A stretch of 64,000 bases of DNA from Bosea beijingensis (GTDB taxonomy: Bacteria; Pseudomonadota; Alphaproteobacteria; Rhizobiales; Beijerinckiaceae). Position numbers and translations under genes: made by a program. The notes below the pieces were generated by a model. It did no database searches. It saw only the letters and a list, made by a program, of their open reading frames with translations, and was not told the DNA's origin. This document shows positions 33,377 to 42,459 of this stretch, piece after piece; position 1 is the stretch's first letter; every line of letters starts with the position of its first letter. The DNA lies in contig NZ_CP132359.1 of the NCBI RefSeq assembly GCF_030758975.1, positions 3,660,008 to 3,724,007 of the forward strand, read 5' to 3'.

Positions 33377-33414
33377 TTTAGCCCAGTAGCAAGCCGGAAG
33401 CGGACAGGGAAGCC

Positions 33415-34314
33415 ATGTCGCAGCCAGAACCGCAGATTTCCCGTCCCGCCCGCGCCGCCCGGTTCACGGCTTCCGTCCCGCCCTTCCTGCTCGGTCTTAC
33501 CGGCATCGCCCTTTTGACGGCCATGGACGGAGTCGTGAAGGAGCTTTCGCCACGCTACAGCGCCCTGCACCTGACCTTCCTGCGCTTTGCAGTGACGGCG
33601 GCGATGGGCGCCCTGCTGTTCCTCGCCCTGCGCGCCCCGCTGCCGGATCGCGGCGTCATCACCGGCAATCTGCTGCGCGGCGTCATGGTCGCCCTCTCGA
33701 CGCTCGGCTTCTTCTACGGGCTCGCGGTGCTGCCGCTGGCGGAGGTCTTCATCATCTCCTTCATCGCGCCGCTGCTGGTCGCGCTGATCGCCATTCCGCT
33801 GCTGGGCGAACGACCGAAGCCGATGGTCTATCTCGCGCTGGCGCTCGGCTTCGCCGGCGTCATGGTCACGGCCGGGGGTTTCAAGCTCGCGACGATCGCG
33901 CCGGAGCGGGCGCTCGGGATCGCCGCCGTACTCGGTTGCGCCGTGGCCTATGCGCTCTCCATCGTGCTGCTGCGCCAGCGGGCGAAGCGCGGCGATCCGC
34001 CACTGACGATCGCGCTGTTCCAGTCGGCTATTCCCGCGGCGATCCTCGCCCTGCCGGCCGCACTGTTCTGGGCGCCGATCGCATCGGCCGATTGGCCGGC
34101 CTTCATCCTGATCGGCGCCTTGGGCCTTGCGGGCCATGTCGCGCTGGCGCTGGCCTTCGCGCGAGGCGAGGCGAGCCGCCTGGTCGCGGTCGAATATACC
34201 GGGCTGATCTGGGCGATCCTGATCGGCCTCGTCTTCTTCTCGGAAATGCCGACGCCACAGGCCATGCTCGGCGCCGCCCTGATCATCGGCGCCTGCTGGC
34301 TGCTGCGGCGTTAG
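33415..34314 (+). CDS. EamA/DMT-superfamily transporter
   Basis: The 299-residue protein has ten predicted membrane helices in two EamA repeats (for example FLLGLTGIALLTAMDGVVKE, LRFAVTAAMGALLFLAL, then GIAAVLGCAVAYALSIVLL). Such exporters move metabolites, amino acids or nucleosides; nothing in the sequence fixes the substrate. It is divergent from murQ and overlaps the end of anmK tail to tail by 4 bp. Its place inside the muramic-acid locus may be coincidental. Confidence 0.85.
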   Translation: MSQPEPQISRPARAARFTASVPPFLLGLTGIALLTAMDGVVKELSPRYSALHLTFLRFAVTAAMGALLFLALRAPLPDRGVITGNLLRGVMVALSTLGFFYGLAVLPLAEVFIISFIAPLLVALIAIPLLGERPKPMVYLALALGFAGVMVTAGGFKLATIAPERALGIAAVLGCAVAYALSIVLLRQRAKRGDPPLTIALFQSAIPAAILALPAALFWAPIASADWPAFILIGALGLAGHVALALAFARGEASRLVAVEYTGLIWAILIGLVFFSEMPTPQAMLGAALIIGACWLLRR

Positions 34315-35420
34315 CCCGGCAGATTCAGCCGCCCGCCCGTCAGGGGCTGCGGCACGCCGGTCGTGCCGGGCAGGCTGAGCGGCAGTCCCTTCACCGAGCG
34401 GATCGCGAGGTAGCCGAAGGTCTGCGCCTCGATGACATCGCCGGCCCAGCCGGCCGCCTCGACCGGCTCGACCGGCACGCCGAGACGCTCGTGCAGGCAG
34501 CGCATGAAATGGCCGTTGAGGCGGCCGCCGCCGGTGACAAGCCAGCGCCGCGGCGCCTTCGGCACGTGCCGGAGGGCATCGACCACGCTTTCCACCGTGA
34601 AGGCCGCGAGCGTCGCGGCGCCATCCGCATCGGAGAGGGCTTCGACCACCTGGGCGCGGCGGTGGAAATCATTGCGGTCCAGAGACTTGGGCGCCGGCCG
34701 GTCGAAATAGGGATTGACCATGAACTCAGCGACGAGGTCCTCGCGGACCTTGCCGCTCGCCGCCAGCGTGCCGTCGGCATCATAGGTCTTGCCGAGGCGG
34801 CGCAGGACGAAATCGTCGAGGATGGCGCTGGCCGGGCCGGTGTCGAAAGCGATGACCTCGTCGCCGTCGATATAGGTGACGTTGCCGACGCCGCCGAGGT
34901 TCAGCACCATCACCGGCTGCTCAAGCCCCTGGGCGAGCGCGCGGTGATAGAGCGGCGCGAACGGCGCGCCCTCCCCGCCGGCCTCGACATCGGCATGGCG
35001 GAAGCGGTCGACCGTCGGGATGCCGAGGGTCTTGGCCACGGCCGGGCCGTCGATGAGCTGACGGGTGAAGCGGATCTCGGGGCGGTGATAGACGGTCTGG
35101 CCATGCAGACCGACGAGATCGACGCTCTCGGGCTTGATGCCTTGCTCGGACATGAAGCGCCTGACCGCGTCGAGATGGGCGGCGGTCACGGCGGCTTCGA
35201 GCTCGACCAGCGGCTCGGTCACCGCGCGCTCGGCCTCGGCGACCAGGGCCTGCAACTGGCGCCGGATTTCGGGCGGGTAGGGGTAGCCGGCGCCCGCGCC
35301 GAAGCTGAGCCGCTCGCGCCCGTCGCTCTCGACGATCGAGACGTCGATCGCATCCATCGAGGTGCCGCTGATCACGCCGATCGCGGTCAATACCGGCTTG
35401 TCGAGGTCACGCATCATCAT
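34311..35420 (-). CDS. anmK: Anhydro-N-acetylmuramic acid kinase
   Basis: The 369-residue sugar kinase of the ASKHA fold has TAIGVISGTSMDAIDVSIVE at the N-terminus, LVGLHGQTVYHRPE, VMVLNLGGVGNVTYI, AFDTGPASAILDDFV and WLVTGGGRLNGHFM, as in AnmK. It hydrolyses and phosphorylates 1,6-anhydroMurNAc to MurNAc-6-phosphate, the substrate of MurQ. GGGGCGAA precedes ATG 35420. It is divergent from the importer operon starting at 35579 and shares the direct-repeat site at 35499-35515 with it. Confidence 0.95.
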   Translation of the reverse strand: MMMRDLDKPVLTAIGVISGTSMDAIDVSIVESDGRERLSFGAGAGYPYPPEIRRQLQALVAEAERAVTEPLVELEAAVTAAHLDAVRRFMSEQGIKPESVDLVGLHGQTVYHRPEIRFTRQLIDGPAVAKTLGIPTVDRFRHADVEAGGEGAPFAPLYHRALAQGLEQPVMVLNLGGVGNVTYIDGDEVIAFDTGPASAILDDFVLRRLGKTYDADGTLAASGKVREDLVAEFMVNPYFDRPAPKSLDRNDFHRRAQVVEALSDADGAATLAAFTVESVVDALRHVPKAPRRWLVTGGGRLNGHFMRCLHERLGVPVEPVEAAGWAGDVIEAQTFGYLAIRSVKGLPLSLPGTTGVPQPLTGGRLNLPG

Positions 35421-35498
35421 TTCGCCCCTGCAAACCCTCGAAGTCGCTGCTTCGAGGCTTGCACCGGCTCTAGGCGATCGGCTAAGCCTTGTCCAGAT

Positions 35499-35520
35499 TG
35501 GTCCGTAAGTGGTCCATATG
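35499..35520. promoter_or_regulatory. TGGTCC direct-repeat operator candidate between anmK and the importer operon
   Basis: TGGTCC at 35499-35504 and 35510-35515 are separated by GTAAG, an 11-bp period, and followed by ATATG. The sequence TGGTC(C/T)ATATG is shared with the site at 46659-46679. It lies in the 158-bp divergent region and could control both anmK and the ABC importer. Confidence 0.65.
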
Positions 35521-35578
35521 CGATCGGGTTCATACGAGCGTCGGAACAGGCGCCGTCATCAAAATCAGGAGGGGTGTC

Positions 35579-37108
35579 ATGCTTCGTATCGTGAAACAGG
35601 GTCCGGGCCTGCGTCGTGCCCTGCGTTGTGGCGTTGCCGCAGCCACCTTCGCGCTGCTCGCGGGTGCGGCCTCGGCCCAGACGCTGGAGGTTGCCGTCGA
35701 GGCTTCGCCCGCCGGGCTCGATCCGCATATCGTGACGGCCTTCGCTTCCTCGCAGATCGTGCTCGGCCCGATCTACGAGGGTCTGACCGCGCTCGACAAG
35801 GACCTCAACATCATCCCGGGCCTCGCCCAGTCCTGGACCGCCTCGGCCGACGGCAAGACGGTGACTTTCAAGCTGCGCTCCGGCGTCACATTCCATGACG
35901 GCAAGCCGATGGAGGCGGAGGATGTCGCTTCGTCGCTGCGCCGCGTGCTGTCGAAGGATGTCGGCTCGCCGCTCGCCAGCCGCCTCTCCGCAATGGAGAG
36001 CGCGACAGCGGTTGATGCGACAACACTTGAGCTGAAGCTCAAGGAGCCCTCCGCGCCGCTGCTCGCTTCGCTCACCGGCATCGCCATCGTGCCGCGCGGT
36101 CTCGAAGGCAACAAGGATGCGCTGCAACGTGCCCCCATGGGCACCGGCCCGTTCAAGTTCGAGGAATGGCAGCCGAACGGCTTCATCCGCCTCGCCAAGC
36201 ATGCCGGCTACTGGAACACCGCCGAGGTCAAGCTCGCGGGTGTGAAGTTCAACTTCGTGCCGGAGGCCGCGACGCGCCAGGTCGGTATCGGCAACGGCCA
36301 GTTCGCGCTGCTGCCGCATGTCGACGCGGCGACCGCGCTCCAGCTCAAGGGCAAGCCGAATATCGCGATGCAGGAGACGACGGAGCTCGCCTACACGCTG
36401 ATCGGCATGAACACCTCGAAGCCGCCCTTCGACAACGTGAAGGTGCGCGAAGCCCTGAACTACGCGCTGAACCGCAAGGAGATCATCGACGCCGCGCTGT
36501 TCGGCAGCGGTGCCCCGGCGGCTCCGCTCCCGGCCGTGCTGAAGGACTGGGCCGTCGATGTGAAGGACCTGCCCTGCTACACCTATGACCCGGCCAAGGC
36601 GCAGGCGCTGCTCAAGGAGGCAGGCGTCGCGACGCCGGTTACGGTGAGCATGACGGTGCTGCCGCGCCAGGACATCCGCGACATCGCGCAGGTGGTGCAG
36701 CAGCAGCTCGGCAAGGCCGGCTTCAAGGTCGAGCTGAAGAATCCAGAGCTCGGCCAGTTCGTGCAGGACTGGCGCAACTCGAATTTCGACCTCTTCGCCT
36801 CGACCAATGCCGGCAGCATCGAGCCGGACGACTATTTCTACCGCGCCTTCCGCACCGGCGGCTCGACCAACGTCTTCAAGTACAGCAACCCGGAGCTCGA
36901 CACGCTGCTCGACAAGGGCCGCGCGACGCTGGACAAGCCGGCGCGCCAGGCCGCCTATCGCGACGCGCAGAAGATCCTGGGCTGCACCGGGCCTGCGGCG
37001 CATATCGCCTATCCCACGCTGTTCAGCGCGGTGCGCAGCAACCTTCAGGGCTACGACATCTACGCCAACCGCTCGCTGGTCTCGCTCGGCCGCGCAAGCC
37101 TGCGATAA
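35579..37108 (+). CDS. Peptide-type ABC transporter substrate-binding protein, probable muropeptide/amino-sugar binding
   Basis: The 509-residue periplasmic protein has a Sec signal (hydrophobic 14-30, cleavage after ASA about residue 33). Family SBP_bac_5 motifs are LRSGVTFHDGKPMEAEDVAS, MGTGPFKFEEW and NVKVREALNYALNRKEI. AGGAGGGG lies before the ATG. The operon continues with two permeases, GNAT, murA and a GlcNAc-kinase-like gene, and anmK is divergent. The likely cargo is thus a peptidoglycan fragment such as anhydromuropeptide, by analogy with MppA/YepA-type proteins; this is inference. Confidence 0.88.
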   Translation: MLRIVKQGPGLRRALRCGVAAATFALLAGAASAQTLEVAVEASPAGLDPHIVTAFASSQIVLGPIYEGLTALDKDLNIIPGLAQSWTASADGKTVTFKLRSGVTFHDGKPMEAEDVASSLRRVLSKDVGSPLASRLSAMESATAVDATTLELKLKEPSAPLLASLTGIAIVPRGLEGNKDALQRAPMGTGPFKFEEWQPNGFIRLAKHAGYWNTAEVKLAGVKFNFVPEAATRQVGIGNGQFALLPHVDAATALQLKGKPNIAMQETTELAYTLIGMNTSKPPFDNVKVREALNYALNRKEIIDAALFGSGAPAAPLPAVLKDWAVDVKDLPCYTYDPAKAQALLKEAGVATPVTVSMTVLPRQDIRDIAQVVQQQLGKAGFKVELKNPELGQFVQDWRNSNFDLFASTNAGSIEPDDYFYRAFRTGGSTNVFKYSNPELDTLLDKGRATLDKPARQAAYRDAQKILGCTGPAAHIAYPTLFSAVRSNLQGYDIYANRSLVSLGRASLR

Positions 37109-37126
37109 CTGGAGTAAGGTCGAGGC

Positions 37127-38080
37127 ATGCTCCGTCACCTGCTGCAGCGCGGCCTCGACCTCCTGATCGTGCTGTTCGGGATCTCCGTGATCGTCTTCCT
37201 GATGATCCGGCTGATCCCGGGCGACGCGGTGGCGATCATGCTCGGCGCCAATACCGAGGTGACGCCCGAGCGTATCGCTGCGATGCGCGGCTCGCTCGGT
37301 CTCGACCGGCCCTTGCTGGAGCAATACTGGGTCTGGCTCAGTCGCGCCGTCCAGGGTGATTTCGGCACCTCGATCTGGACGGGCCGGCCGGTGATGCAGG
37401 AGATCGCCGCCCAGATCTGGCCGACGCTTCAGCTCACCCTGTTCTCGCTCGTGCTCGGGGCCGGGCTCGCGATCCCGGTCGGCTGCCTGATGGCGCATTG
37501 GCGCGGCGGGCGGGCCGATCTCGTGCTGCGCGTCGGCGCCATTGCCGGCCTGACCATCCCCTCTTTCTGGCTCGGCATCGTCATGCTGATCACGGTCGCG
37601 ACGCTGGCGCCGAGCTTCGCCTCGCTCGGCTATGTGCCCTTCAGCGAAGACCCGCTCGGCAATCTCCAGCGGCTGCTGCTGCCGGCGATCGCGCTGGCGC
37701 TGCCGATCCTGGCCAATCTCTCGCGGCTGGTGCGCACCGCGATGCTCGATGCGCTCGGCCAGGACTATATCCGCACCGCGCGCGCCAAGGGGTTGGGGGA
37801 AAGGGCCGTGCTCTACCGGCATGCCCTGCGCAACGCGCTGATCCCCTTCGTCACCAGCGTCGGCATCATGACCGGCTATCTGCTCGGCGGCGCGATCGTG
37901 GTCGAGCAGGTCTTCTCGATCCCCGGCCTCGGCCGCCTGATCCTCGGCGCCATCGCCGAGCGCAACTATCCGCTGATCCAGGCCACGATCCTCGTCGTCA
38001 CGGTCGGCTTCGTACTGGTCAACGCGCTCGTCGATTTCGCCTATGCATTGATCGACCCAAGGCTCAGGACCGCGTCATGA
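37127..38080 (+). CDS. DppB-type ABC transporter permease
   Basis: The 317-residue inner-membrane permease starts with RHLLQRGLDLLIVLFGISVI and has RLIPGDAVAIMLGANTEVT, SRLVRTAMLDALGQDYIRT and GGAIVVEQVFSIPGLGRLIL. GGAG lies upstream of the ATG, 18 bp after the binding-protein gene. It pairs with the DppC-like permease that overlaps its 3' end by 4 bp. No ATPase is encoded in this operon. Confidence 0.9.
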   Translation: MLRHLLQRGLDLLIVLFGISVIVFLMIRLIPGDAVAIMLGANTEVTPERIAAMRGSLGLDRPLLEQYWVWLSRAVQGDFGTSIWTGRPVMQEIAAQIWPTLQLTLFSLVLGAGLAIPVGCLMAHWRGGRADLVLRVGAIAGLTIPSFWLGIVMLITVATLAPSFASLGYVPFSEDPLGNLQRLLLPAIALALPILANLSRLVRTAMLDALGQDYIRTARAKGLGERAVLYRHALRNALIPFVTSVGIMTGYLLGGAIVVEQVFSIPGLGRLILGAIAERNYPLIQATILVVTVGFVLVNALVDFAYALIDPRLRTAS

Positions 38081-38895
38081 GCCAGAGCCGCCGCATCGCC
38101 ATCGCCGCCGGCATCTTCGTCGCCGTGCAGATCATGCTGGCGCTCGGCGCGCCCCTGGTCGCGCCCTATGACCCGCTGGCGCAGGACATCGTCGCCCGGA
38201 TGAAGGGGCCGAGCCTCGCGCATTGGCTCGGCACCGACCATCTCGGCCGCGATATCTTCTCGCGCATCCTCTACGGCTACCGCACGGCGCTGATTGCCTG
38301 CGGCATCGCGGTCGGGCTCGCGCTTGTCATCGGCGGCAGCCTCGGCCTGCTCGCCGCCTTCTATCGCGGCTGGTGGGACCGCATCATCATGCGGGCGATG
38401 GACATCATCTTCGCCTTCCCGGTGATGCTGCTGGCGATCGGCATCATCGCCATGCTCGGCCCGCGCACGGAAAGCGCCGCGATCGCCATCGCCGTGGTCT
38501 ATGTACCGATCTTCGCGCGCTTGATCCGGGGGCCGGCCATGGTGCTGGTCGAGAGCGATTTCGTCGCCGGCATCCGCTCGATCGGCGCGACGGATCTGCG
38601 GATCATGCTGCGCCATATCCTGCCCAATCTTGCCTCGGTCATCCTGGTGCAGAGCTCGCTCCTGCTCTCGGCCGCGATCCTGGTCGAGGCCTCGCTCTCC
38701 TTCCTTGGGCTCGGCACCCAGCCGCCGACGCCCTCGCTCGGCCTGATGCTGGCGGAGGGGCGCAATTTCGTACTGCTCTCGCCCTGGAATGCGATCTTCG
38801 CCGGATTCGGCATCCTCCTGCTCTCGCTCGGCTTCAACCTGCTCGGCGACGCCTTGCGCGACGAGCTCGATCCGCGGCTCCGGGGCCAGTCGTGA
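38077..38895 (+). CDS. DppC-type ABC transporter permease
   Basis: The 272-residue permease starts at ATG 38077 by ATGA overlap. It has HWLGTDHLGRDIFSRILYGY, MRAMDIIFAFPVMLLAIGII, the EAA-like loop GIRSIGATDLRIMLRHILPN and EASLSFLGLGTQPPTPSLGL, ending in DALRDELDPRL. It is short for DppC because the N-terminal extension is missing. The frame is open far upstream (to 37498), but that part overlaps dppB and is not coding. Confidence 0.9.
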   Translation: MSQSRRIAIAAGIFVAVQIMLALGAPLVAPYDPLAQDIVARMKGPSLAHWLGTDHLGRDIFSRILYGYRTALIACGIAVGLALVIGGSLGLLAAFYRGWWDRIIMRAMDIIFAFPVMLLAIGIIAMLGPRTESAAIAIAVVYVPIFARLIRGPAMVLVESDFVAGIRSIGATDLRIMLRHILPNLASVILVQSSLLLSAAILVEASLSFLGLGTQPPTPSLGLMLAEGRNFVLLSPWNAIFAGFGILLLSLGFNLLGDALRDELDPRLRGQS

Positions 38896-39509
38896 TCATC
38901 CGCCGGGCGGTCGCGAACGATATCGCGCCGGCCGCTGCGCTGATGATGCGAGCCTATGGAACGCATTTCCGGCCGATCATCGGCGACGCCGCGCTCGACT
39001 TCGACCAGACTCATTTCGAGGCGCGCTTTGCCCGCGAGTTGGAGGCATTGACCGTCCTCGAAGCGGACGGCGTGCGCGGCGTGCTGCTGGTCAAGGATGG
39101 GCATATCGCCATGCTCTTCGCGGCCGAGACCGGCCAGGGCCATGGCGCCGCGCTGCTGGCTTATGCCGAGGCCCATGGCGCCCGGTCGCTGGAAGTGTTC
39201 GCGGCGAATGAAGGCGCGCGGCGCTTCTATGAGCGGGCCGGCTGGCAGGTCGCTGATGACTACGAGCGGGAATTCGCCGGGGCGCAACATCGCTTCCTGC
39301 GCTATGAGAAGCTGATGACACCCCAACAGCACGCCAGCCCTCATCCTGAGGAGGCCCGCAGGGCCGTCTCGAAGGGTGGTCCAGATGTCTCCGGAGCCTC
39401 CTGGAACATCCTTCGAGACGCCGCTCACGCGGCTCCTCAGGATGAGGGCTGGCGTTGTGGAGCGGGCCTTCAAGATGAGGGCTCGCATCGGTCAAAGGAG
39501 ACCCGCTGA
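38892..39509 (+). CDS. GNAT-family N-acetyltransferase with repeat-derived C-terminal tail
   Basis: The GTG start at 38892 overlaps the permease stop. Residues 1-141 form a compact GNAT domain with acetyl-CoA loop [15 protein letters not shown] and the C-terminal [19 protein letters not shown]. From about residue 147 the frame reads through a 125-bp palindromic repeat (39331-39455) to a stop that overlaps the murA ATG. The last 60 residues therefore look like translated repeat. Function is unknown; acetylation of an amino sugar or peptide fits the neighbours. Confidence 0.75.
   Translation: MIIRRAVANDIAPAAALMMRAYGTHFRPIIGDAALDFDQTHFEARFARELEALTVLEADGVRGVLLVKDGHIAMLFAAETGQGHGAALLAYAEAHGARSLEVFAANEGARRFYERAGWQVADDYEREFAGAQHRFLRYEKLMTPQQHASPHPEEARRAVSKGGPDVSGASWNILRDAAHAAPQDEGWRCGAGLQDEGSHRSKETR
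39331..39455. repeat. Palindromic repeat element with perfect 23-bp arms inside the GNAT reading frame
   Basis: The left arm 39331-39353 (starting ACGCCAGCCCTCATCC) is an exact inverted copy of 39433-39455. Inner arms GTCTCGAAGG and CCTTCGAGAC form a second perfect stem. The element is distinct from those at 12170 and 17521. It lies between the GNAT domain and murA in the same transcript, where a strong hairpin could affect murA expression. Confidence 0.85.
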
Positions 39510-40768
39510 TGGACAAACTCCTGATCCGCGGCGGCCAGAGGCTGTCCGGCACGGTCGAGATCCGCGGCGCGAAGAATGCGGCGCTGCCGGCCTTTGCCGC
39601 CTCGCTGCTCTCCGACAAGCCGCTGACCCTGCGCAATCTGCCGGATGTCGTCGACGTCAAGACGATGCAAACCCTGCTCGAAGGCTATGGCGTCGGCTTC
39701 TCGGGCCGGGCCGCCGATGCGCTGACGCTCGATGCCGCCAAGGCGGGACCGCGCGAGACGAGCTACGACACCGTTCGCAAGATGCGCGCGACCATCCTTG
39801 TCCTCGGGCCGCTGGTGGCGCGCTTCGGCGAGGCGCGCGTCTCCTTGCCGGGCGGCTGCGCCATCGGGGCCCGGCCGGTCGACCTGCATATCAAGGCGCT
39901 CGAAGCGCTCGGTGCCGAGATCAGCGTGGCCGGCGGCTATATCGAAGCGAAGGCGCCACGAGGCCTCAGCGGCGCGCGGATCGTCTTTCCCTTCTCGTCG
40001 GTCGGCGCGACCGAGACCGCGCTCATGGCGGCGAGCCTCGCCAGGGGCGAAACCGAGATCGTCAACGCTGCCAAGGAGCCGGAGGTGCTCGATCTCGCCC
40101 GCTGCCTCACGGCGATGGGCGTCAGGATCGAGGGTATCGGCAGCCACCGCCTGCTGGTTCAGGGCGCGCAGAACCTCTCCCCCGCCACCCATGAGATCGT
40201 CGCCGACCGGATCGAGGCCGGCACCTATGCGGTCGCCGCCGCGATCACCGGCGGCGAGCTGGAACTGGTCGGCGCGCGGCTCGAGCATCTCGCGGCCGTC
40301 GGCGAGGCGCTGGAGGCGGCCGGCGTCCGCCTCTGGCCGAGCGATCGCGGGCTGATGGTGACGCGCCCCGGCCGTCTCACCGGCATCGACATCATGACTC
40401 AGGCCTATCCCGGCTTCTCGACCGATCTGCAGGCGCAGTTCATGGCGCTGATGAGCGTGGCGGACGGCACCTCGCTGATCCGCGAGACGGTGTTCGAGAA
40501 CCGCTTCATGCATGTGCCGGAGCTGGTCCGGCTCGGCGCCGACATCACGTTGAAGGGCACCAGCGCGACCGTGCGCGGGGTCGCCAGCCTGAAGGCGGCG
40601 CCGGTGATGGCGACCGACCTACGCGCCTCGGTCAGCCTCGTGCTGGCCGGCCTCGTCGCCGAGGGCGAGACCGTGGTCAGCCGCATCTACCATCTCGACC
40701 GCGGCTATGAGGCGCTCGACCGCAAGCTCAAGCGCTGCGGCGCCGATATCGAACGGGTCCCGGCATGA
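39509..40768 (+). CDS. murA: UDP-N-acetylglucosamine 1-carboxyvinyltransferase
   Basis: The 419-residue EPSP-synthase-fold enzyme has [17 protein letters not shown] (Lys22, Asn23), the catalytic loop [16 protein letters not shown] with Cys117, [17 protein letters not shown] and [16 protein letters not shown]. MurA adds enolpyruvate from PEP to UDP-GlcNAc, the first committed step of peptidoglycan synthesis. AAAGGAG precedes the ATG. Placement in a salvage operon is unusual and may indicate a second copy or coupling of recycled sugar to resynthesis. The fosfomycin-target Cys is retained. Confidence 0.93.
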   Translation: MDKLLIRGGQRLSGTVEIRGAKNAALPAFAASLLSDKPLTLRNLPDVVDVKTMQTLLEGYGVGFSGRAADALTLDAAKAGPRETSYDTVRKMRATILVLGPLVARFGEARVSLPGGCAIGARPVDLHIKALEALGAEISVAGGYIEAKAPRGLSGARIVFPFSSVGATETALMAASLARGETEIVNAAKEPEVLDLARCLTAMGVRIEGIGSHRLLVQGAQNLSPATHEIVADRIEAGTYAVAAAITGGELELVGARLEHLAAVGEALEAAGVRLWPSDRGLMVTRPGRLTGIDIMTQAYPGFSTDLQAQFMALMSVADGTSLIRETVFENRFMHVPELVRLGADITLKGTSATVRGVASLKAAPVMATDLRASVSLVLAGLVAEGETVVSRIYHLDRGYEALDRKLKRCGADIERVPA

Positions 40769-41637
40769 GCACGCCAGGCGATCTCTATCTCGGCGTCGAT
40801 GGCGGCGGCACCGGCTGCCGCTGCCGACTCGAAACCGCCGCCGGCGAAGTGTTGGGCTCCGGCATCGCCGGCCCGGCCTCGCTTCGGCTCGGGCTTGAAA
40901 CCTCGCTTGCTTCGGTCATGCAGGCGGCGCGTGGCGCCATCGCTGAAGCCGGGCTGACAGAAGCCGATTTCGCGCGGGTCCATGCCGGCATCTGCCTTGC
41001 CGGCATCGGACGGAAGGGCATGCAGCAGGCGCTCGCCGCCTGGAAAACTCCCTTCGCAAAAACGGTCTTCGAGAGTGACGGCTTGGCCGCCTGCCTCGGC
41101 GCGCATGGCGGCGAAGATGGCGGCATCGTCATCATCGGCACCGGCTCGATCGGGCTCGCGCGGGTGAACGGCGAGGAGCTCCGGATCGGCGGCTACGGCT
41201 TTCCGGTCGGCGACGAGGGCAGCGGCGCGGATCTTGGCCTCGCCGCCATCCGCGTCTCGCTGCGCGCCCATGACGGACGTGAGCCGGCGACGCGTTTCAC
41301 CGGGGACGTGCTGGCGCGCTTCGAGGGCGATCCCTTCGAGGTGATCGCCTGGATGGACAAGGCCCATGCCACCGATTACGCGACGCTGGCGCCGCTCGTG
41401 CTGCGCCATGCCGATCTCGGCGATTCCCATGCCCGCATGATCATGCAGAACGCTGCCGCGATGATCGACGCGATGGTGCGCACGCTGTTCGAGCGCAACG
41501 TGCCGCGGGTGGCACTGATCGGCGGCCTGTCCTCGGCGATGGAAGCCTGGCTGGCGCCCGATGTCCGGCGACGGCTGACGCATGTGAAGAGCGATGCGAT
41601 CGCCGGGGCGCTCTCGCTGGTGCGGCCGAAGGCTTAA
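40765..41637 (+). CDS. BadF/BcrA-type ATPase, N-acetylglucosamine-kinase-like
   Basis: The 290-residue ASKHA-fold kinase has phosphate-1 motif [17 protein letters not shown], phosphate-2 motif [17 protein letters not shown] followed by [20 protein letters not shown], and an adenosine motif [15 protein letters not shown]. This matches N-acetylglucosamine/glucosamine kinases of the BadF/BadG family. It overlaps murA by ATGA. It would feed free GlcNAc from imported fragments into the NagA pathway. The MurNAc/GlcNAc preference is not determined. Confidence 0.85.
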   Translation: MSTPGDLYLGVDGGGTGCRCRLETAAGEVLGSGIAGPASLRLGLETSLASVMQAARGAIAEAGLTEADFARVHAGICLAGIGRKGMQQALAAWKTPFAKTVFESDGLAACLGAHGGEDGGIVIIGTGSIGLARVNGEELRIGGYGFPVGDEGSGADLGLAAIRVSLRAHDGREPATRFTGDVLARFEGDPFEVIAWMDKAHATDYATLAPLVLRHADLGDSHARMIMQNAAAMIDAMVRTLFERNVPRVALIGGLSSAMEAWLAPDVRRRLTHVKSDAIAGALSLVRPKA

Positions 41638-42233
41638 GGAGCAGCGCCGGCGCCTTCGGGGACAATGTCGCGCCAGCCGTGGCGCAGGGCGCGGCTTGCC
41701 ATGTCGAAGGCGAAATAGCAGCCTCCACCGGCGATGGGCTGGCCGTTCTGGCGCGAAATCGGCTCGCCCTGGAGATCGCTGAGCAGCAAGGTGCCGACGC
41801 CGCCATGGGCGAAGATCACGAGATCGCCGCTTCCGCGTCGCGCCGCGATGCAGGCCGCGACGCCAGCCTTGATCCGCGCCTGCGCATCCCGCGCCGTCTC
41901 CCAGCCGAGAACGCTCGTATCCGGCTGCCCGAAGAACTGATCGACGATCTCCCAGAAGCGCGGCGGTGCGACATAACCGGTAGCCGAGCGGTCGTTCTCG
42001 CGCAGATCCTCGCGCGCCCCGAACGGCAGGCCGCGGGCACGCTGGAAGGCTTCTGCGCAATCCATCGCCTTGCGCTCGTCGCTGGTGAAGACGTCGGTGA
42101 CATCTGCCAGTTCCGTCCGCTGGCAGAAGGCTTCGATGCGCGTCCAGCCGATAGACGACAGCCCCCATTCCGGCACGGGAACCTGCGGATCGACGACGAC
42201 CTCCGGGTGGGTGACGAAATAGACGATCGGCAT
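41634..42233 (-). CDS. Histidine-phosphatase-family protein with altered RHG motif
   Basis: The 199-residue protein of the phosphoglycerate-mutase fold retains the phosphate-accepting His in VYFVTHPEV, but the usual RHG is THP, losing the first Arg. The second conserved region VIFAHGGVGTLLLSDL and the SDERKAMDCAEAF motif are present. Activity is likely but may be changed. It converges on the GlcNAc-kinase-like gene with a 4-bp tail overlap at a TTAA. Its substrate is unknown. Confidence 0.8.
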   Translation of the reverse strand: MPIVYFVTHPEVVVDPQVPVPEWGLSSIGWTRIEAFCQRTELADVTDVFTSDERKAMDCAEAFQRARGLPFGAREDLRENDRSATGYVAPPRFWEIVDQFFGQPDTSVLGWETARDAQARIKAGVAACIAARRGSGDLVIFAHGGVGTLLLSDLQGEPISRQNGQPIAGGGCYFAFDMASRALRHGWRDIVPEGAGAAP

Positions 42234-42272
42234 GCTGGTCCTTTTCTCGGCTGATCATCTGCGGAACCACGC

Positions 42273-42317
42273 CATCATCCCGGACAAGCAGCGCCGATCC
42301 GGGATCCATCGTAAAGC
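42273..42317. repeat. Half copy of the GTCATCCCGG palindromic element
   Basis: ATCATCCCGGACAAGCAGCG and the following GATCCGGGATCCATCG match the inverted right half of the element at 17521-17614, with about ten bases deleted. Similarity continues a little beyond the arm (GTGGTTCCG on the other strand). The copy is truncated and lies between the phosphatase gene and the sugar permease gene. Confidence 0.75.
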
Positions 42318-42459
42318 CCCATAGCTTTTCGACCGATCCCCTGCTCCCCCGCCTGCGCCATCGCCGCCATGAAGGCCGGGCCGTGCAAGGGATTGTCGGC
42401 CCGCGCCTGGCAGGAAGCCGCAAGGCTGCGAGGCGGGATCAGGGTTCCGGCAGAGGATG

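Noticed and set aside
35417-37822. 801-codon open frame on the minus strand
   Set aside because: It lies antisense to the binding-protein and permease genes and has Arg/Gln/His-rich shadow composition with no domain; high GC makes such frames common.
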